Source of the DNA: an uncultured Clostridia bacterium
Lineage (GTDB): Bacteria > Bacillota > Clostridia > Christensenellales > Aristaeellaceae
DNA length: 64,000 nt
NCBI GenBank assembly: GCA_946411525.1
Contig: CAMKEI010000002.1
Coordinates: 1-64,000, forward strand
Reading direction: 5' to 3'
Shown: in pieces, positions 31,648 to 39,907 of the stretch
Layout: each line of letters opens with the position of its first letter
Position numbering within the stretch: position 1 is the stretch's first letter
Translations under genes and position numbers: made by a program
The notes under the pieces: generated by a model
The model's input: the letters and a program-made list of their open reading frames with translations, nothing else
What the model was told of the DNA's origin: nothing
Databases searched by the model: none

Positions 31648-31716
31648 GACAGTGAACACAGAGCCGATGCCGTCAGCTGACGCGGCCTGTGATGACTGAT
31701 AAAGGAACTGGTGGAA

Positions 31717-32076
31717 ATGAAAACGATCGGGAATCTTCTGTGGTTTGTTTTCGGCGGATTTATCAGCGGCTTTCTGTGGCTGGCCGCCGGCCTGCTGTGC
31801 TGCATTACGGTGGTCGGTATCCCGCTGGGAAGGCAGTGTTTCAAGTTTGCCAGCCTGTCCTTCTGGCCTTTCAGGAAAGAAGTTGTTTACGGCGGCGGGG
31901 CGCCTTCCACGCTGGCCAATGTGATCTGGATCCTGGTCTGCGGGCTGTGGATGGCGGTTTTTAACCTGATCGTCGGCTTCCTCTGGTGCTGCACCGTGAT
32001 CGGAATCCCGTTCGGGAAACAGTTTTTCAAAATCGCGAAACTTGCGCTGACGCCATTCGGCGCGAAGATTATATGA
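31717..32076 (+). CDS. YccF-domain membrane protein, 119 aa
   Basis: Two YccF repeats, each a hydrophobic helix ending in V-G-I-P-x-G-x-x-x-F-K (C-I-T-V-V-G-I-P-L-G-R-Q-C-F-K and C-T-V-I-G-I-P-F-G-K-Q-F-F-K). An inner-membrane protein of unknown function. ATG at 31717 has AAAGGA 10 nt upstream; GTG at 31711 is less likely. It is 25 nt before the esterase gene and probably cotranscribed. Confidence 0.9.
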   Translation: MKTIGNLLWFVFGGFISGFLWLAAGLLCCITVVGIPLGRQCFKFASLSFWPFRKEVVYGGGAPSTLANVIWILVCGLWMAVFNLIVGFLWCCTVIGIPFGKQFFKIAKLALTPFGAKII

Positions 32077-32101
32077 CAGAGTCTGACCGGAGGGGAAAAA
32101 G

Positions 32102-32839
32102 ATGTATATCACTGACGACGGGATCAGGCTGAACGTGAAGATTGACATGCCGGAAAACCACGCCGGAAAATGCCCGATGGTGATCGTCATCCACGGGTTT
32201 ACGGGCCATATGGAAGAGCGCCATATTATTGCTGTGGCGAAAACGCTCAATGAGATCGGTTTCGCGACGCTGCGCGTGGACATGTACGGCCACGGGAACA
32301 GTGAAGGCAGGTTTGAGGATCATACGCTGTACAAATGGCTGACCAACGCGCTGACGGTGATCGATTACGCGCGCGGGCTGGACTTCGTCACAGACCTTTA
32401 TCTCTGCGGCCATTCCCAGGGCGGCATGACAGTCATGCTGGCCGGCGCGATGAAGCACGAAGTGATCAAGGGCCTGATTCCGCTTTCACCTGCCTGGATG
32501 ATTCCGGAAGACGCAAGAAAAGGAACCCTGCTGGGGCAGGATTTCGATCCGGACCATATCCCGGATATCCTTCCGGCCTGGGGTGACCGCGGCCTGAAAG
32601 GGAATTATGTACGCGTGGCCCAGACGATCCATGTGGAGGAGGCAATCGACCGCTATACCGGTCCGGTCCTGATCGTTCACGGCGACCGGGATGAAGCGGT
32701 GCCGGTGGAGTATGGCATCAGGGCGGCAGAAAGATACAGGGACTGCAGGCTGGTGCTGATTCCCGGCGATACGCACTGCTATGACCATCACCTGGATCAG
32801 GTGCTGGATGCTGTAAGAGAATGGATGAAAGGGAGATAA
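32102..32839 (+). CDS. Feruloyl/cinnamoyl esterase of the Est1E/LJ0536 family
   Basis: 245-residue alpha/beta hydrolase with G-H-S105-Q-G-G, H-G-D-R-D197 and T-H225, the same positions as the catalytic triad of the rumen enzyme Est1E, and the oxyanion motif H-G-F-T-G-H. The cap insert is present (about 133-170). It should release ferulate or p-coumarate from small arabinoxylan oligomers in the cytoplasm. GGAGG upstream. Paralogue of the gene at 12782. The converging PAF-AH-like gene follows with no evident terminator. Confidence 0.9.
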   Translation: MYITDDGIRLNVKIDMPENHAGKCPMVIVIHGFTGHMEERHIIAVAKTLNEIGFATLRVDMYGHGNSEGRFEDHTLYKWLTNALTVIDYARGLDFVTDLYLCGHSQGGMTVMLAGAMKHEVIKGLIPLSPAWMIPEDARKGTLLGQDFDPDHIPDILPAWGDRGLKGNYVRVAQTIHVEEAIDRYTGPVLIVHGDRDEAVPVEYGIRAAERYRDCRLVLIPGDTHCYDHHLDQVLDAVREWMKGR

Positions 32840-32870
32840 CCGCGAGATGGTTTCCTGACTTCCTTATCCT

Positions 32871-33995
32871 TTACCGGTCGGGCTGAAAGACAGATACTGT
32901 GATTACCTCATTGCTCCGGAGATCCGGGGCTTTTTTTGTCTTTTTCAGGAACGCGTCAAAGAATTCCAGGTGGCATCTGCAGAGCTGTCTGTGCATCACG
33001 TCCGGATCCAGCCTTCCCATTACGGATTTCATCGGGATCAGGTGCTTTGCGTCGGAGAAACCCATATGCTTCATATCCCTGAACAGCACCTTGTATATTG
33101 GCTTCGTATGCCTGACATAAACCCGGGTGACCACGTTTTCATTGTCCCTGCAGCTGATCTGCATGAACGGTTTTTCCTGTACGTCGCCGGTATAATACCC
33201 GAAAAGCGCACCGTCAAGATTGACGCCGCAGGCAAAATCGGCATTCCGCGCGCAGAGTGCGTACGCCGTATTTCCGCCCATTGAATGGCCGGACACACCG
33301 ACTCCCGGGCCAAAGTCGATCAGGTCTGAAAAGTGCTGCCTGGCGTATGCAAGGGCGGCCTCATTATCCTTTATCCACTCCGGAAGCCTTTCCATCATAA
33401 ACCTGCAGTACTTGTTCTGAGCTTCGTCGAACCTGCGGGCCAGTTCTTCGGTGGTGCCCTTTGCTTTCATCAGCCTGTACATGGCGAGCAGACCACCGAG
33501 CATCGGCTGGTACATTTTCTTCGTCAGGCTTTTATCAAAAAACAGGACGGATCCGTCGTCAAATTCCGTGCAGATCCCTTCCAGGGAATGGGCTACTGAA
33601 AGAACGACATATCCATGGGATGCGAGATCGATGCAAAGGAACGAATTTCCTTCCCGGTATGAATTATAGGCATGGTTGAACACGATAAGCGGGAACTTCC
33701 GCCCCGGGACTCTCTCCGCCCCGGGAAAGCATTCGGAAAAACCGGCTTCCGGGCTGTTCACGAGATCCGGTACAATCTTAAATGCGCTTTTGAATCCTTT
33801 CAGCATGTTCTCAGACAGGGCTGCCGCCTTCGGGAGCTCCTTCACGCTTTCCTTCAGCGCCGGATAATAGACCCGGGCCGCGATACTCCGCATCGTGCCG
33901 GGATTCAGCATTTCTTCCCTGTCGTCTCTGACGGTGAATGTCAGCGTTCCGACACTGTATTCGCCTGTCGGCGCGGGCGTGCTGATCTTCTTCAT
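32871..33995 (-). CDS. PAF-acetylhydrolase-like alpha/beta hydrolase, 374 aa
   Basis: Family pattern: R-V-Y-Y-P-A near the start, F-N-H-A-Y-N, A-S-H-G-Y-V-V-L-S-V-A-H-S (substrate pocket) and nucleophile G-H-S-M-G-G, with G-V-N-L-D-G-A-L following, as in plasma PAF-AH-like bacterial proteins. Histidine in H-M-G-F-S-D is the likely base. No signal peptide. AGGAGG at 7 nt. Acts on acyl esters; substrate unknown. Last gene of the minus-strand cluster from 35908. Confidence 0.88.
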   Translation of the reverse strand: MKKISTPAPTGEYSVGTLTFTVRDDREEMLNPGTMRSIAARVYYPALKESVKELPKAAALSENMLKGFKSAFKIVPDLVNSPEAGFSECFPGAERVPGRKFPLIVFNHAYNSYREGNSFLCIDLASHGYVVLSVAHSLEGICTEFDDGSVLFFDKSLTKKMYQPMLGGLLAMYRLMKAKGTTEELARRFDEAQNKYCRFMMERLPEWIKDNEAALAYARQHFSDLIDFGPGVGVSGHSMGGNTAYALCARNADFACGVNLDGALFGYYTGDVQEKPFMQISCRDNENVVTRVYVRHTKPIYKVLFRDMKHMGFSDAKHLIPMKSVMGRLDPDVMHRQLCRCHLEFFDAFLKKTKKAPDLRSNEVITVSVFQPDR

Positions 33996-34128
33996 GCCAA
34001 TATCCTCCTGTATTCATTCCGGGGAAGCGCCAGCCCTGACCGCCGCCGACAGGTCCGGAACGCCCGGTAAAACGGGCGGCTGTCCCTGAGGCTGATTCCG
34101 GTAAGGCAGCGAACCGGTTCGGCCGGAT

Positions 34129-35331
34129 TTACTGAAGGAATCCGGACAGTTCAATCCGGGTCCATCCGGAGCCGCCCACGACCTGAAGCCAGAGCGTTTT
34201 TGTTTCAGGGACCACAACCATCTGGAAGACGGTGAGTTCGTTCATCGCGCCGCCGTCCGCAAGGGGCGTTTCAATAATTTCACGCATTTTCAGCGCGTCA
34301 ATCTTTCCTTTGGAGGCTTCACAGAGGCTGATCAGGTTGCCTCGCCGCGTCAGGCTTTCCCATGAAGCCGCGTCGGACGGTACCGCAAAGAGCCACTCCG
34401 GATTGACGTAGTGATTGGCGGAAACCAGCAGGCCTTCCGGCAGATCGAAGCCGCCGGTCTTCACGCCGACGGGACACCATTCATAGGAACGTGCTGAAGA
34501 ACTGTCCGCCACATTGATAATGTAGGAAGAACTGCAGTTTGTGGTATTGAAGAACAGATCCCAGTCCGGCAGCTCGTCGATTTCAAACAGCGCCGAGAAA
34601 AGCATGGTCGTGCCGGTGACCCTTGCGTCGGGCGATTTGATGTTCGCAGACGGCTTGCCGTTGTTCAGTTCCATGAATATCCCTTTTTCATTGAGCCCGT
34701 TCACGGCATAGATTTCCCCGACATAACCGATCGTGGCGACGGCCAGGGATCCGTCGGCGGGATGGTATACCGTCACGGACACGTCGTCCTTCAGCAGGGC
34801 AAAAGCGTCGGAATAATCATAGTTTCTGCCGATGACAAGCGGGCCGTCCGCATAGTCGTTCCAGCAGAACGCTGCGCTGCATTTCGGGAGGCCGCCGATA
34901 CGTTCCACCGCGTTCACGGCCTGCAGCTGTGCTGCCGTCAGGCCGGAGGTTTCAGACGCGCCTCTCATGAACTCATGAATCCGGTAAGGGGTCTGTGCTG
35001 TCTGAACCGCGACGATACTGTCCACTTTCTCTGCGTTTCCGATGCTGTACTCAATGATTGTGTTCACAAAGTAATAAACCTCGGACAGTTCGTCCTTCAT
35101 CAGCGCGCCGTACTGCCGCCCCATCTCGTACCAGCTTCCGTACAGGCTGACCACGCTGACGCCGTTCATGCTCACTTTGGAGCCCTGCTCAACAATCAGG
35201 GCCGGGCTTTCCGCGGTAAGAACGGATCCGGCATCCTGCGGATCGCTCCCGGCGGACGCGCCGGCAGCCAATGCCGTAATCAGCAGCAGTACGGCACAGA
35301 GCATGATTTTCTTTATGGTTCTTCCACCCAT
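34129..35331 (-). CDS. Secreted NTN-hydrolase, C45/acyl-CoA:6-APA acyltransferase-like, 400 aa
   Basis: Signal peptide of about 26 residues (L-L-L-I-T-A-L-A-A-G-A-S-A), then the C45/DUF with G-S-W-Y-E-M-G-R-Q-Y-G, the nucleophile region K-C-S-A-A-F-C-W-N-D, G-R-N-Y-D-Y (the typical N-x-D motif) and N-E-K-G. The family is made as a precursor that cuts itself before a cysteine; here the probable catalytic cysteine is in K-C-S-A. Likely an extracellular amidase or acyltransferase. ATG at 35331 has GGAGG at 10 nt; longer starts at 35352 and 35388 are possible. Confidence 0.82.
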   Translation of the reverse strand: MGGRTIKKIMLCAVLLLITALAAGASAGSDPQDAGSVLTAESPALIVEQGSKVSMNGVSVVSLYGSWYEMGRQYGALMKDELSEVYYFVNTIIEYSIGNAEKVDSIVAVQTAQTPYRIHEFMRGASETSGLTAAQLQAVNAVERIGGLPKCSAAFCWNDYADGPLVIGRNYDYSDAFALLKDDVSVTVYHPADGSLAVATIGYVGEIYAVNGLNEKGIFMELNNGKPSANIKSPDARVTGTTMLFSALFEIDELPDWDLFFNTTNCSSSYIINVADSSSARSYEWCPVGVKTGGFDLPEGLLVSANHYVNPEWLFAVPSDAASWESLTRRGNLISLCEASKGKIDALKMREIIETPLADGGAMNELTVFQMVVVPETKTLWLQVVGGSGWTRIELSGFLQ

Positions 35332-35384
35332 CGGATCATCGCCTCCAATCATTACACGGACCGGTTCCGGGATCCACTGGCGGT

Positions 35385-35735
35385 TCATCGCCGGTAGAGG
35401 ATCTCACAGCCGCCCTTGCTGTCAAACCGTTCAATCTCATATTTCAGACTGCCGTCTTTATAGATCCTGCCGTAAATCCGTCCGAGGTTCTCAGTTCGTC
35501 CGCTGACGGAACTCCAGCCGTCGTCCGGCAGTTCCACCGACCGGTCCGCGCCGACGATTTCCCCGGATATCAGCCCGATGACATACTCAATCGAACAGTC
35601 TGTCCAGCCATATCCGAGGCCCTGCAGGTTTTCCCGTCCGTACTTTGCTGACAGTTCGTCCCAGAACGCTCCGATAGTTTCGTACTGCCGCTCGTTTTCC
35701 GTTGAAAACGTTCGGCCGATTCCTTTGAAAATCAC
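35385..35735 (-). CDS. Stand-alone GyrI/AraC-type effector-binding domain protein, 116 aa
   Basis: Resembles the small-molecule-binding domain found at the end of some AraC and MerR regulators: I-G-A-F-W-D-E-L, L-G-Y-G-W..., I-E-Y-V-I-G and S-x-x-x-G-R-x-E-N-L-G-R-I-Y-G-R-I-Y. No DNA-binding part is present. GTG at 35735 has AAAGGAG at 7 nt. May sense or sequester a ligand. Sits between a 43-aa ORF and the NTN hydrolase. Confidence 0.7.
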   Translation of the reverse strand: MIFKGIGRTFSTENERQYETIGAFWDELSAKYGRENLQGLGYGWTDCSIEYVIGLISGEIVGADRSVELPDDGWSSVSGRTENLGRIYGRIYKDGSLKYEIERFDSKGGCEILYRR

Positions 35736-35776
35736 AACGATACTCCTTTATTCAACCACGGGACAATTCTCCCGGG

Positions 35777-35908
35777 TTACATCTGCTCCTGCTGCTCCAT
35801 CAGCAGGTCGTAAAAATCGTCAACAGAAATCAGGACTGTTTCTTCCGAACAGTCCGGGGAGGGCCGGCCATCAGCCGCCTCGGGCAAAGGATCGTATTCG
35901 TAGCCCAT
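35777..35908 (-). CDS. 43-aa acidic microprotein
   Basis: ATG at 35908 has GGAGG at 5 nt; product is acidic (G-Y-E-Y-D-P-L-P-E-A-A-D-G; S-V-D-D-F-Y-D-L-L-M-E-Q-Q-E-Q-M). The frame extends 13 codons further to an ATG at 35947 with a poorer site. It is 41 nt before the effector-domain gene on the same strand. Too short to assign a family. Confidence 0.5.
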   Translation of the reverse strand: MGYEYDPLPEAADGRPSPDCSEETVLISVDDFYDLLMEQQEQM

Positions 35909-36127
35909 CTGTTCCTCCGCATGCTGCCTGAATATATCATTCGGCATCAGACGGAGGATTCCTGTCGGAGAACGTCGATCCGGGAGTGCATCTCCGGCGC
36001 AAGTGAAGGACAGTCAAAAAGTGGGTTTCCCGCCGTCAAAAAATGAAAAGCATCGTTTTCACAAGATGACTATACTGTCCCAGAAAACAACAGCGCGGCC
36101 GGAAAGACCGCCGGGGAGGTAACGGAA

Positions 36128-36313
36128 ATGAGTTTATTCAGCAAAAAAGAAACGATCATTCTGAAGACCGAGCAGCAGAAGGATGCCTACATCGACAGGC
36201 TGGAGAAGGCGCATGTGGAATATGACATCTTTGAGGACCGGGACACGGTTTACAGCAGGGATGTCTCCTATATCATCCGGGTAAAGACTGCCGATCTGAA
36301 AAAGGTCAGCTGA
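36128..36313 (+). CDS. Unknown 61-aa protein
   Basis: Small basic protein: S-L-F-S-K-K-E-T-I-I-L-K, K-D-A-Y-I-D-R-L-E-K-A and Y-I-I-R-V-K-T-A. Looks like a beta-alpha-beta unit. GGGGAGG upstream; terminator after. Only 219 bases of non-coding DNA lie before it, with a TATACT at about 36071. Confidence 0.65.
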   Translation: MSLFSKKETIILKTEQQKDAYIDRLEKAHVEYDIFEDRDTVYSRDVSYIIRVKTADLKKVS

Positions 36314-36328
36314 ATCCGAAACGGCTGT

Positions 36329-36362
36329 CTGTCCCTGCGCAAGCAGGGACAGCGCCGGTTTT
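36329..36362 (+). terminator. Rho-independent terminator
   Basis: 10-bp perfect stem (36329-36338 with 36343-36352) closed by a GCAA tetraloop, outer pairing AAACGG/CCGGTTT, then TTTT. Confidence 0.88.
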
Positions 36363-36415
36363 GGCGAATATGAAATTTACGGATTGAATGTGAGACTGAT
36401 CAAGGAGGAGATACA

Positions 36416-36955
36416 ATGGATGTATTGAAGGCAATTTCAGACCGCAGATCTCACCGGATCTATCAAGCGGAACAGCTGCCTGAAGAGGTGCTCTCGGCGA
36501 TTCTGAAGGCGGGGCTGGAGGCGCCCAGCGCGCGGAATCACCAGCCGTGGCATTTCTCCGTGGTACAGGACGCGGAACTGATCCAGGCGGTGCATGACGA
36601 GGCGGCAGCCGTTATGGGCAAAGGCGGAAACCCGCGGTTTTCAGACGACGCGTTCCAGATGTTCTATCACGCTCCGACAGCGGTCTTTATTTTCGGGGAG
36701 AAGGATTTCGGCTGGACGCAGGTGGACTGCGGCATCGCTGTGGAGAACATGGCGCTGGCAGCGGAAGGACTGGGCGTCGGAAGCGTGATTCTCGGCCTGC
36801 CGAAGCCCGCGTTCATGGGAGAGAAGGCGGATGAACTGCGGGCGCGGCTGCAGTGCCCGGAAGGCTATGATTTCGTGATTGCCCTGGCCCTGGGCTACCC
36901 GGCCGACACGAAGGAAGCGCACGAACTGCACTGGGAAAAGATCAGCCGGATCTGA
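36416..36955 (+). CDS. Nitroreductase-family oxidoreductase, 179 aa
   Basis: A-I-S-D-R-R-S-H-R-I-Y (FMN site), A-G-L-E-A-P-S-A-R-N-H-Q-P-W-H-F, D-C-G-I-A-V-E-N-M-A-L-A-A-E-G-L-G-V-G-S and L-A-L-G-Y-P are all canonical. FMN-dependent NAD(P)H reductase. AAGGAGGAG upstream. 47 nt before the MATE gene; may be cotranscribed. Confidence 0.93.
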   Translation: MDVLKAISDRRSHRIYQAEQLPEEVLSAILKAGLEAPSARNHQPWHFSVVQDAELIQAVHDEAAAVMGKGGNPRFSDDAFQMFYHAPTAVFIFGEKDFGWTQVDCGIAVENMALAAEGLGVGSVILGLPKPAFMGEKADELRARLQCPEGYDFVIALALGYPADTKEAHELHWEKISRI

Positions 36956-37002
36956 TCCTGAGGGTTCCCTTTGATTCCGCAGCGCAGAGGAGGTGAGATG
37001 GT

Positions 37003-38340
37003 TTGGCTCGGATGGACCGGGATATGACTGAGGGAAATATCTGGATGCATATGCTGCGGTTTTCAATCCCGATGGCGGTCGGACTGCTGTTCCAGCAGCT
37101 TTACAACACCGTGGACACGCTGGTGGTCGGGCAGTTTGTCGGTCACCAGGCCCAGGCGGCAGTTGGGTCCACGGGGCCGATCATCAACACGATCGTGGGT
37201 TTCTGCGCAGGCCTGGGCACCGGCGCGTCGGTGGTCATCTCCCAGCGGTACGGCGCCCGTGATGACGAGGGGCTTGGCAAGGCAGTGCATACGACGATCG
37301 CGCTGACCTTCATTGTCAGCCTGCTGGCGACCTTCCTCGGCCAGCTCATTATCGATCCGATGCTGCGCTTCATGCAGACGCCGGACGACGTGATGCCGGA
37401 ATCATCAAAATACCTTTCCATTTATTTCGCGGGAGTTTCGGGGATCCTGTTCTACAATCTCGGCGGCGGCATCCTGCGCGCCGTGGGGGATTCCCGCAGA
37501 CCGCTGGTTTTTCTGATTGTCTCCGCCCTGCTGAACACGGTGCTGGACCTGCTGTTCGTGCTGGCTTTCGGCATGGGCGTGGAAGGCGTGGCCTGGGCGA
37601 CGGTACTGTCCCAGCTCCTGTCCGCCCTTCTGATTCTGGTTACACTGACACGGGAAAAAGGGAACTACGGCATCCGGTGGCGGAAGCTCGGGATTGATAA
37701 AAAGTCGCTCTCCCTGATTCTGAAACTGGGCCTGCCCAGCAGCATCCAGGCGGCGATCACATCCTTTTCCAATGTGTTTGTGCAGTCCTATATCAACGCT
37801 TTCGGCTCGGCCTGCATGGCCGGGTACGGCGTGTACGGAAAGATCGATGCCTTCGCGCTGATTCCTGTGCAGAGCATCAGTATGTCATCAACCACGTTTG
37901 TCGGACAGAACTGGGGCGCAAAGCAGGTCAGACGCGCCCGGGAAGGTGTCCGGACGGCAATGGTCATGAGCCTGGTTTCCACCGCCGTGCTTGGAATCCT
38001 GGTGCTTGTGCTGGCCAGGCTTCTGATGGGTTTCTTCTCCCCCAATGAGGAAGTGATAGAATACGGCGTGCGGTTCATCCATATCGTGACTCCGTTCTAT
38101 ATTGCGATCTGCTTTAACCAGATCTATGCGGGCGCTCTGCGCGGCATCGGGGACGCGACCATGCCGACGGTCATTATGCTGGCGTCCTTTGTGGTGTTCC
38201 GGCAGATCTACCTGGCTGTGACCAAAGCGCTGGGCGCGGGATTCATCGCGGTTGCCCTGGCCTATCCTGTAGGCTGGATCCTCTGCTCCACGCTGCTCAT
38301 CATCCGCTACTCCCACAGCGGCCTGGCGAAAAACGGATAA
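37003..38340 (+). CDS. MATE-family efflux transporter, 445 aa
   Basis: Twelve hydrophobic helices in two halves (each with a G-D-S/D-A-x-x-P region: R-A-V-G-D-S-R-R-P and R-G-I-G-D-A-T-M-P). NorM/DinF-type family exporting drugs or metabolites with Na+ or H+. TTG at 37003 is 9 nt after AGGAGG; ATG at 37012 is an alternative. A second MATE gene is at 48994-50403. Confidence 0.93.
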   Translation: MARMDRDMTEGNIWMHMLRFSIPMAVGLLFQQLYNTVDTLVVGQFVGHQAQAAVGSTGPIINTIVGFCAGLGTGASVVISQRYGARDDEGLGKAVHTTIALTFIVSLLATFLGQLIIDPMLRFMQTPDDVMPESSKYLSIYFAGVSGILFYNLGGGILRAVGDSRRPLVFLIVSALLNTVLDLLFVLAFGMGVEGVAWATVLSQLLSALLILVTLTREKGNYGIRWRKLGIDKKSLSLILKLGLPSSIQAAITSFSNVFVQSYINAFGSACMAGYGVYGKIDAFALIPVQSISMSSTTFVGQNWGAKQVRRAREGVRTAMVMSLVSTAVLGILVLVLARLLMGFFSPNEEVIEYGVRFIHIVTPFYIAICFNQIYAGALRGIGDATMPTVIMLASFVVFRQIYLAVTKALGAGFIAVALAYPVGWILCSTLLIIRYSHSGLAKNG

Positions 38341-38400
38341 AACAGCCATCTCCTGAATCCTCACAGGGGGATTTCTCTCCTGCAGACAAATTCCGTAATC

Positions 38401-38433
38401 ATTCAGGCCGGTCATCGGATGACCGGCCTGAAT
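38401..38433. terminator. Long palindromic hairpin after MATE gene
   Basis: 15-bp perfect arms (38401-38415, 38419-38433) around CGG. No T tract follows, so it may be a terminator of unusual type or a protein site. The rest of 38341-38540 shows nothing further. Confidence 0.55.
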
Positions 38434-38540
38434 GATATTCTGCATATCCGGAACGCGGCAAAGCCGTCTCACAGTCCTGCAACAGCACAAGGACCGGCAA
38501 AAACGGCACAACACGGAACAATTACGGCAGCCCGCCGGCG

Positions 38541-38549
38541 TGATAGAAT
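38541..38549 (+). promoter_or_regulatory. Extended -10 promoter of GH18 gene
   Basis: TGA-TAGAAT at 38541-38549, 40 nt before the ATG. Confidence 0.6.
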
Positions 38550-38589
38550 GAATCCAGGCGGAAAAAACAATTGCATCGGAGGGTCTGAC

Positions 38590-39804
38590 ATGATAAAACG
38601 AATCTGCGTACTGCTGACTGTCGTTCTGGTTTCGGTGCCGTTTCTCGGCGCTGCCGCCGAACCGGCGAAGGAGGAACCCGGCGTGACCGTCTATTTTCCG
38701 AACTGGAATATTTATTCCGACAGCCGGAATGATGTCGGCAGCCTGCCGTGGGACCGGCTGGACTGCGTCAACCACGCCTTCTGGAAGGTAGTTCCCGCGG
38801 ACGGCAGCTTTGTTCTCGCGTCCACCGATCCCTGGGCGGATACGGATCCTGACAACCCCAACGCCCATTTTCCCCAATACGCGGAATACGCGGAAAAGTA
38901 CCCTGATACAAAGATCCTGATCTCTGTCGGAGGATGGACGGATTCAGGCTGTTTTTCCGAGATGGCGCTGACGGCGGAAAGCCGTGGCTCCTTTATCCGG
39001 AGCTGCCTGGAAACGCTGGATGCCTGGCCCTTCCTGTCCGGCCTGGATATCGACTGGGAATACCCCGGCGTGCCCCGGGAACCTGAGGACGACGGGGACG
39101 AAGGGAATCCGGTCGCGGGGGATGACCGGACCAACTATACCCTGTTGCTGAAAGAGCTCCGTGAGGCGCTGGACGGGCATTTCGGGCCGGGGAAAATCCT
39201 GACCGTATGCGCCGGCGCATCCGTCGGATACTCCCTGTGCATGCAGGATTACGCATCGCTGCATGCCTATGTCGACCGGATCAATCTGATGACCTACGAC
39301 ATGGCGGGACCCTGGGAGGAAACCACAGGGCACCATACGGCGCTGCTCGGAGACAATTCCGCGGAGACGGCAGTGCAGTACCTGCTGGATCAGGGCGTGC
39401 CGGCGGAGAAGATCGCCATCGGCTCACCGCTGTACAGCCACGGCTGGAAGATGAAAGCGCTGACGGAGGAGACAGTGGGGGTTCCGGCGGAACCGCTGGA
39501 GGAAGGCGACCTGGACTGGCATAAACTGATGCTTCTGGAGCAGGCGGCCGTTCCGGAAGGGACGCCCGGCTGGCATACAGGCTATGATGACCGGAAAAAA
39601 GCTGCCTGGCTGTGGAATGACGATCCCGCCTCGTCCGAATATCTGACCTTCTATACCTATGAAAGTGCCGCTTCCCTGGAAGCTAAGCTTGCTTATATTC
39701 ATGAGCATAAGCTGGGCGGCCTGATCGTCTGGCAGATCCACGGCGACAGCATTGATGACGGCTGGCCGATGATCACGCGGATGCACAACCTGCTTCATCC
39801 GTGA
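38590..39804 (+). CDS. Secreted glycoside hydrolase family 18 (chitinase-like), 404 aa
   Basis: Signal peptide (about 1-23), S-V-G-G-W (112-116) and the catalytic motif D153-I-D155-W-E157-Y, with M-T-Y-D-M and the C-terminal W-x-I-H-G-D. GH18 enzymes cut chitin, GlcNAc oligomers or N-glycan cores by substrate-assisted catalysis. No carbohydrate-binding module or cell-wall anchor is seen. GGAGGG upstream. With 404 residues it is a normal single-domain enzyme. Confidence 0.93.
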   Translation: MIKRICVLLTVVLVSVPFLGAAAEPAKEEPGVTVYFPNWNIYSDSRNDVGSLPWDRLDCVNHAFWKVVPADGSFVLASTDPWADTDPDNPNAHFPQYAEYAEKYPDTKILISVGGWTDSGCFSEMALTAESRGSFIRSCLETLDAWPFLSGLDIDWEYPGVPREPEDDGDEGNPVAGDDRTNYTLLLKELREALDGHFGPGKILTVCAGASVGYSLCMQDYASLHAYVDRINLMTYDMAGPWEETTGHHTALLGDNSAETAVQYLLDQGVPAEKIAIGSPLYSHGWKMKALTEETVGVPAEPLEEGDLDWHKLMLLEQAAVPEGTPGWHTGYDDRKKAAWLWNDDPASSEYLTFYTYESAASLEAKLAYIHEHKLGGLIVWQIHGDSIDDGWPMITRMHNLLHP

Positions 39805-39846
39805 TTGTTCGCCCGGGCGGACGGTTTCCCTGTATCATGCTCATAC

Positions 39847-39874
39847 TTGACTCCTCCGGCAGTTCTGATATGAT
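39847..39874 (+). promoter_or_regulatory. Sigma-A promoter
   Basis: TTGACT (39847-39852), 16-nt spacer ending in TGA, TATGAT (39869-39874), 34 nt before the phosphoesterase start. Confidence 0.75.
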
Positions 39875-39907
39875 GGTCCCGGAATGATAAGCGATGAGGT
39901 AACAGGG

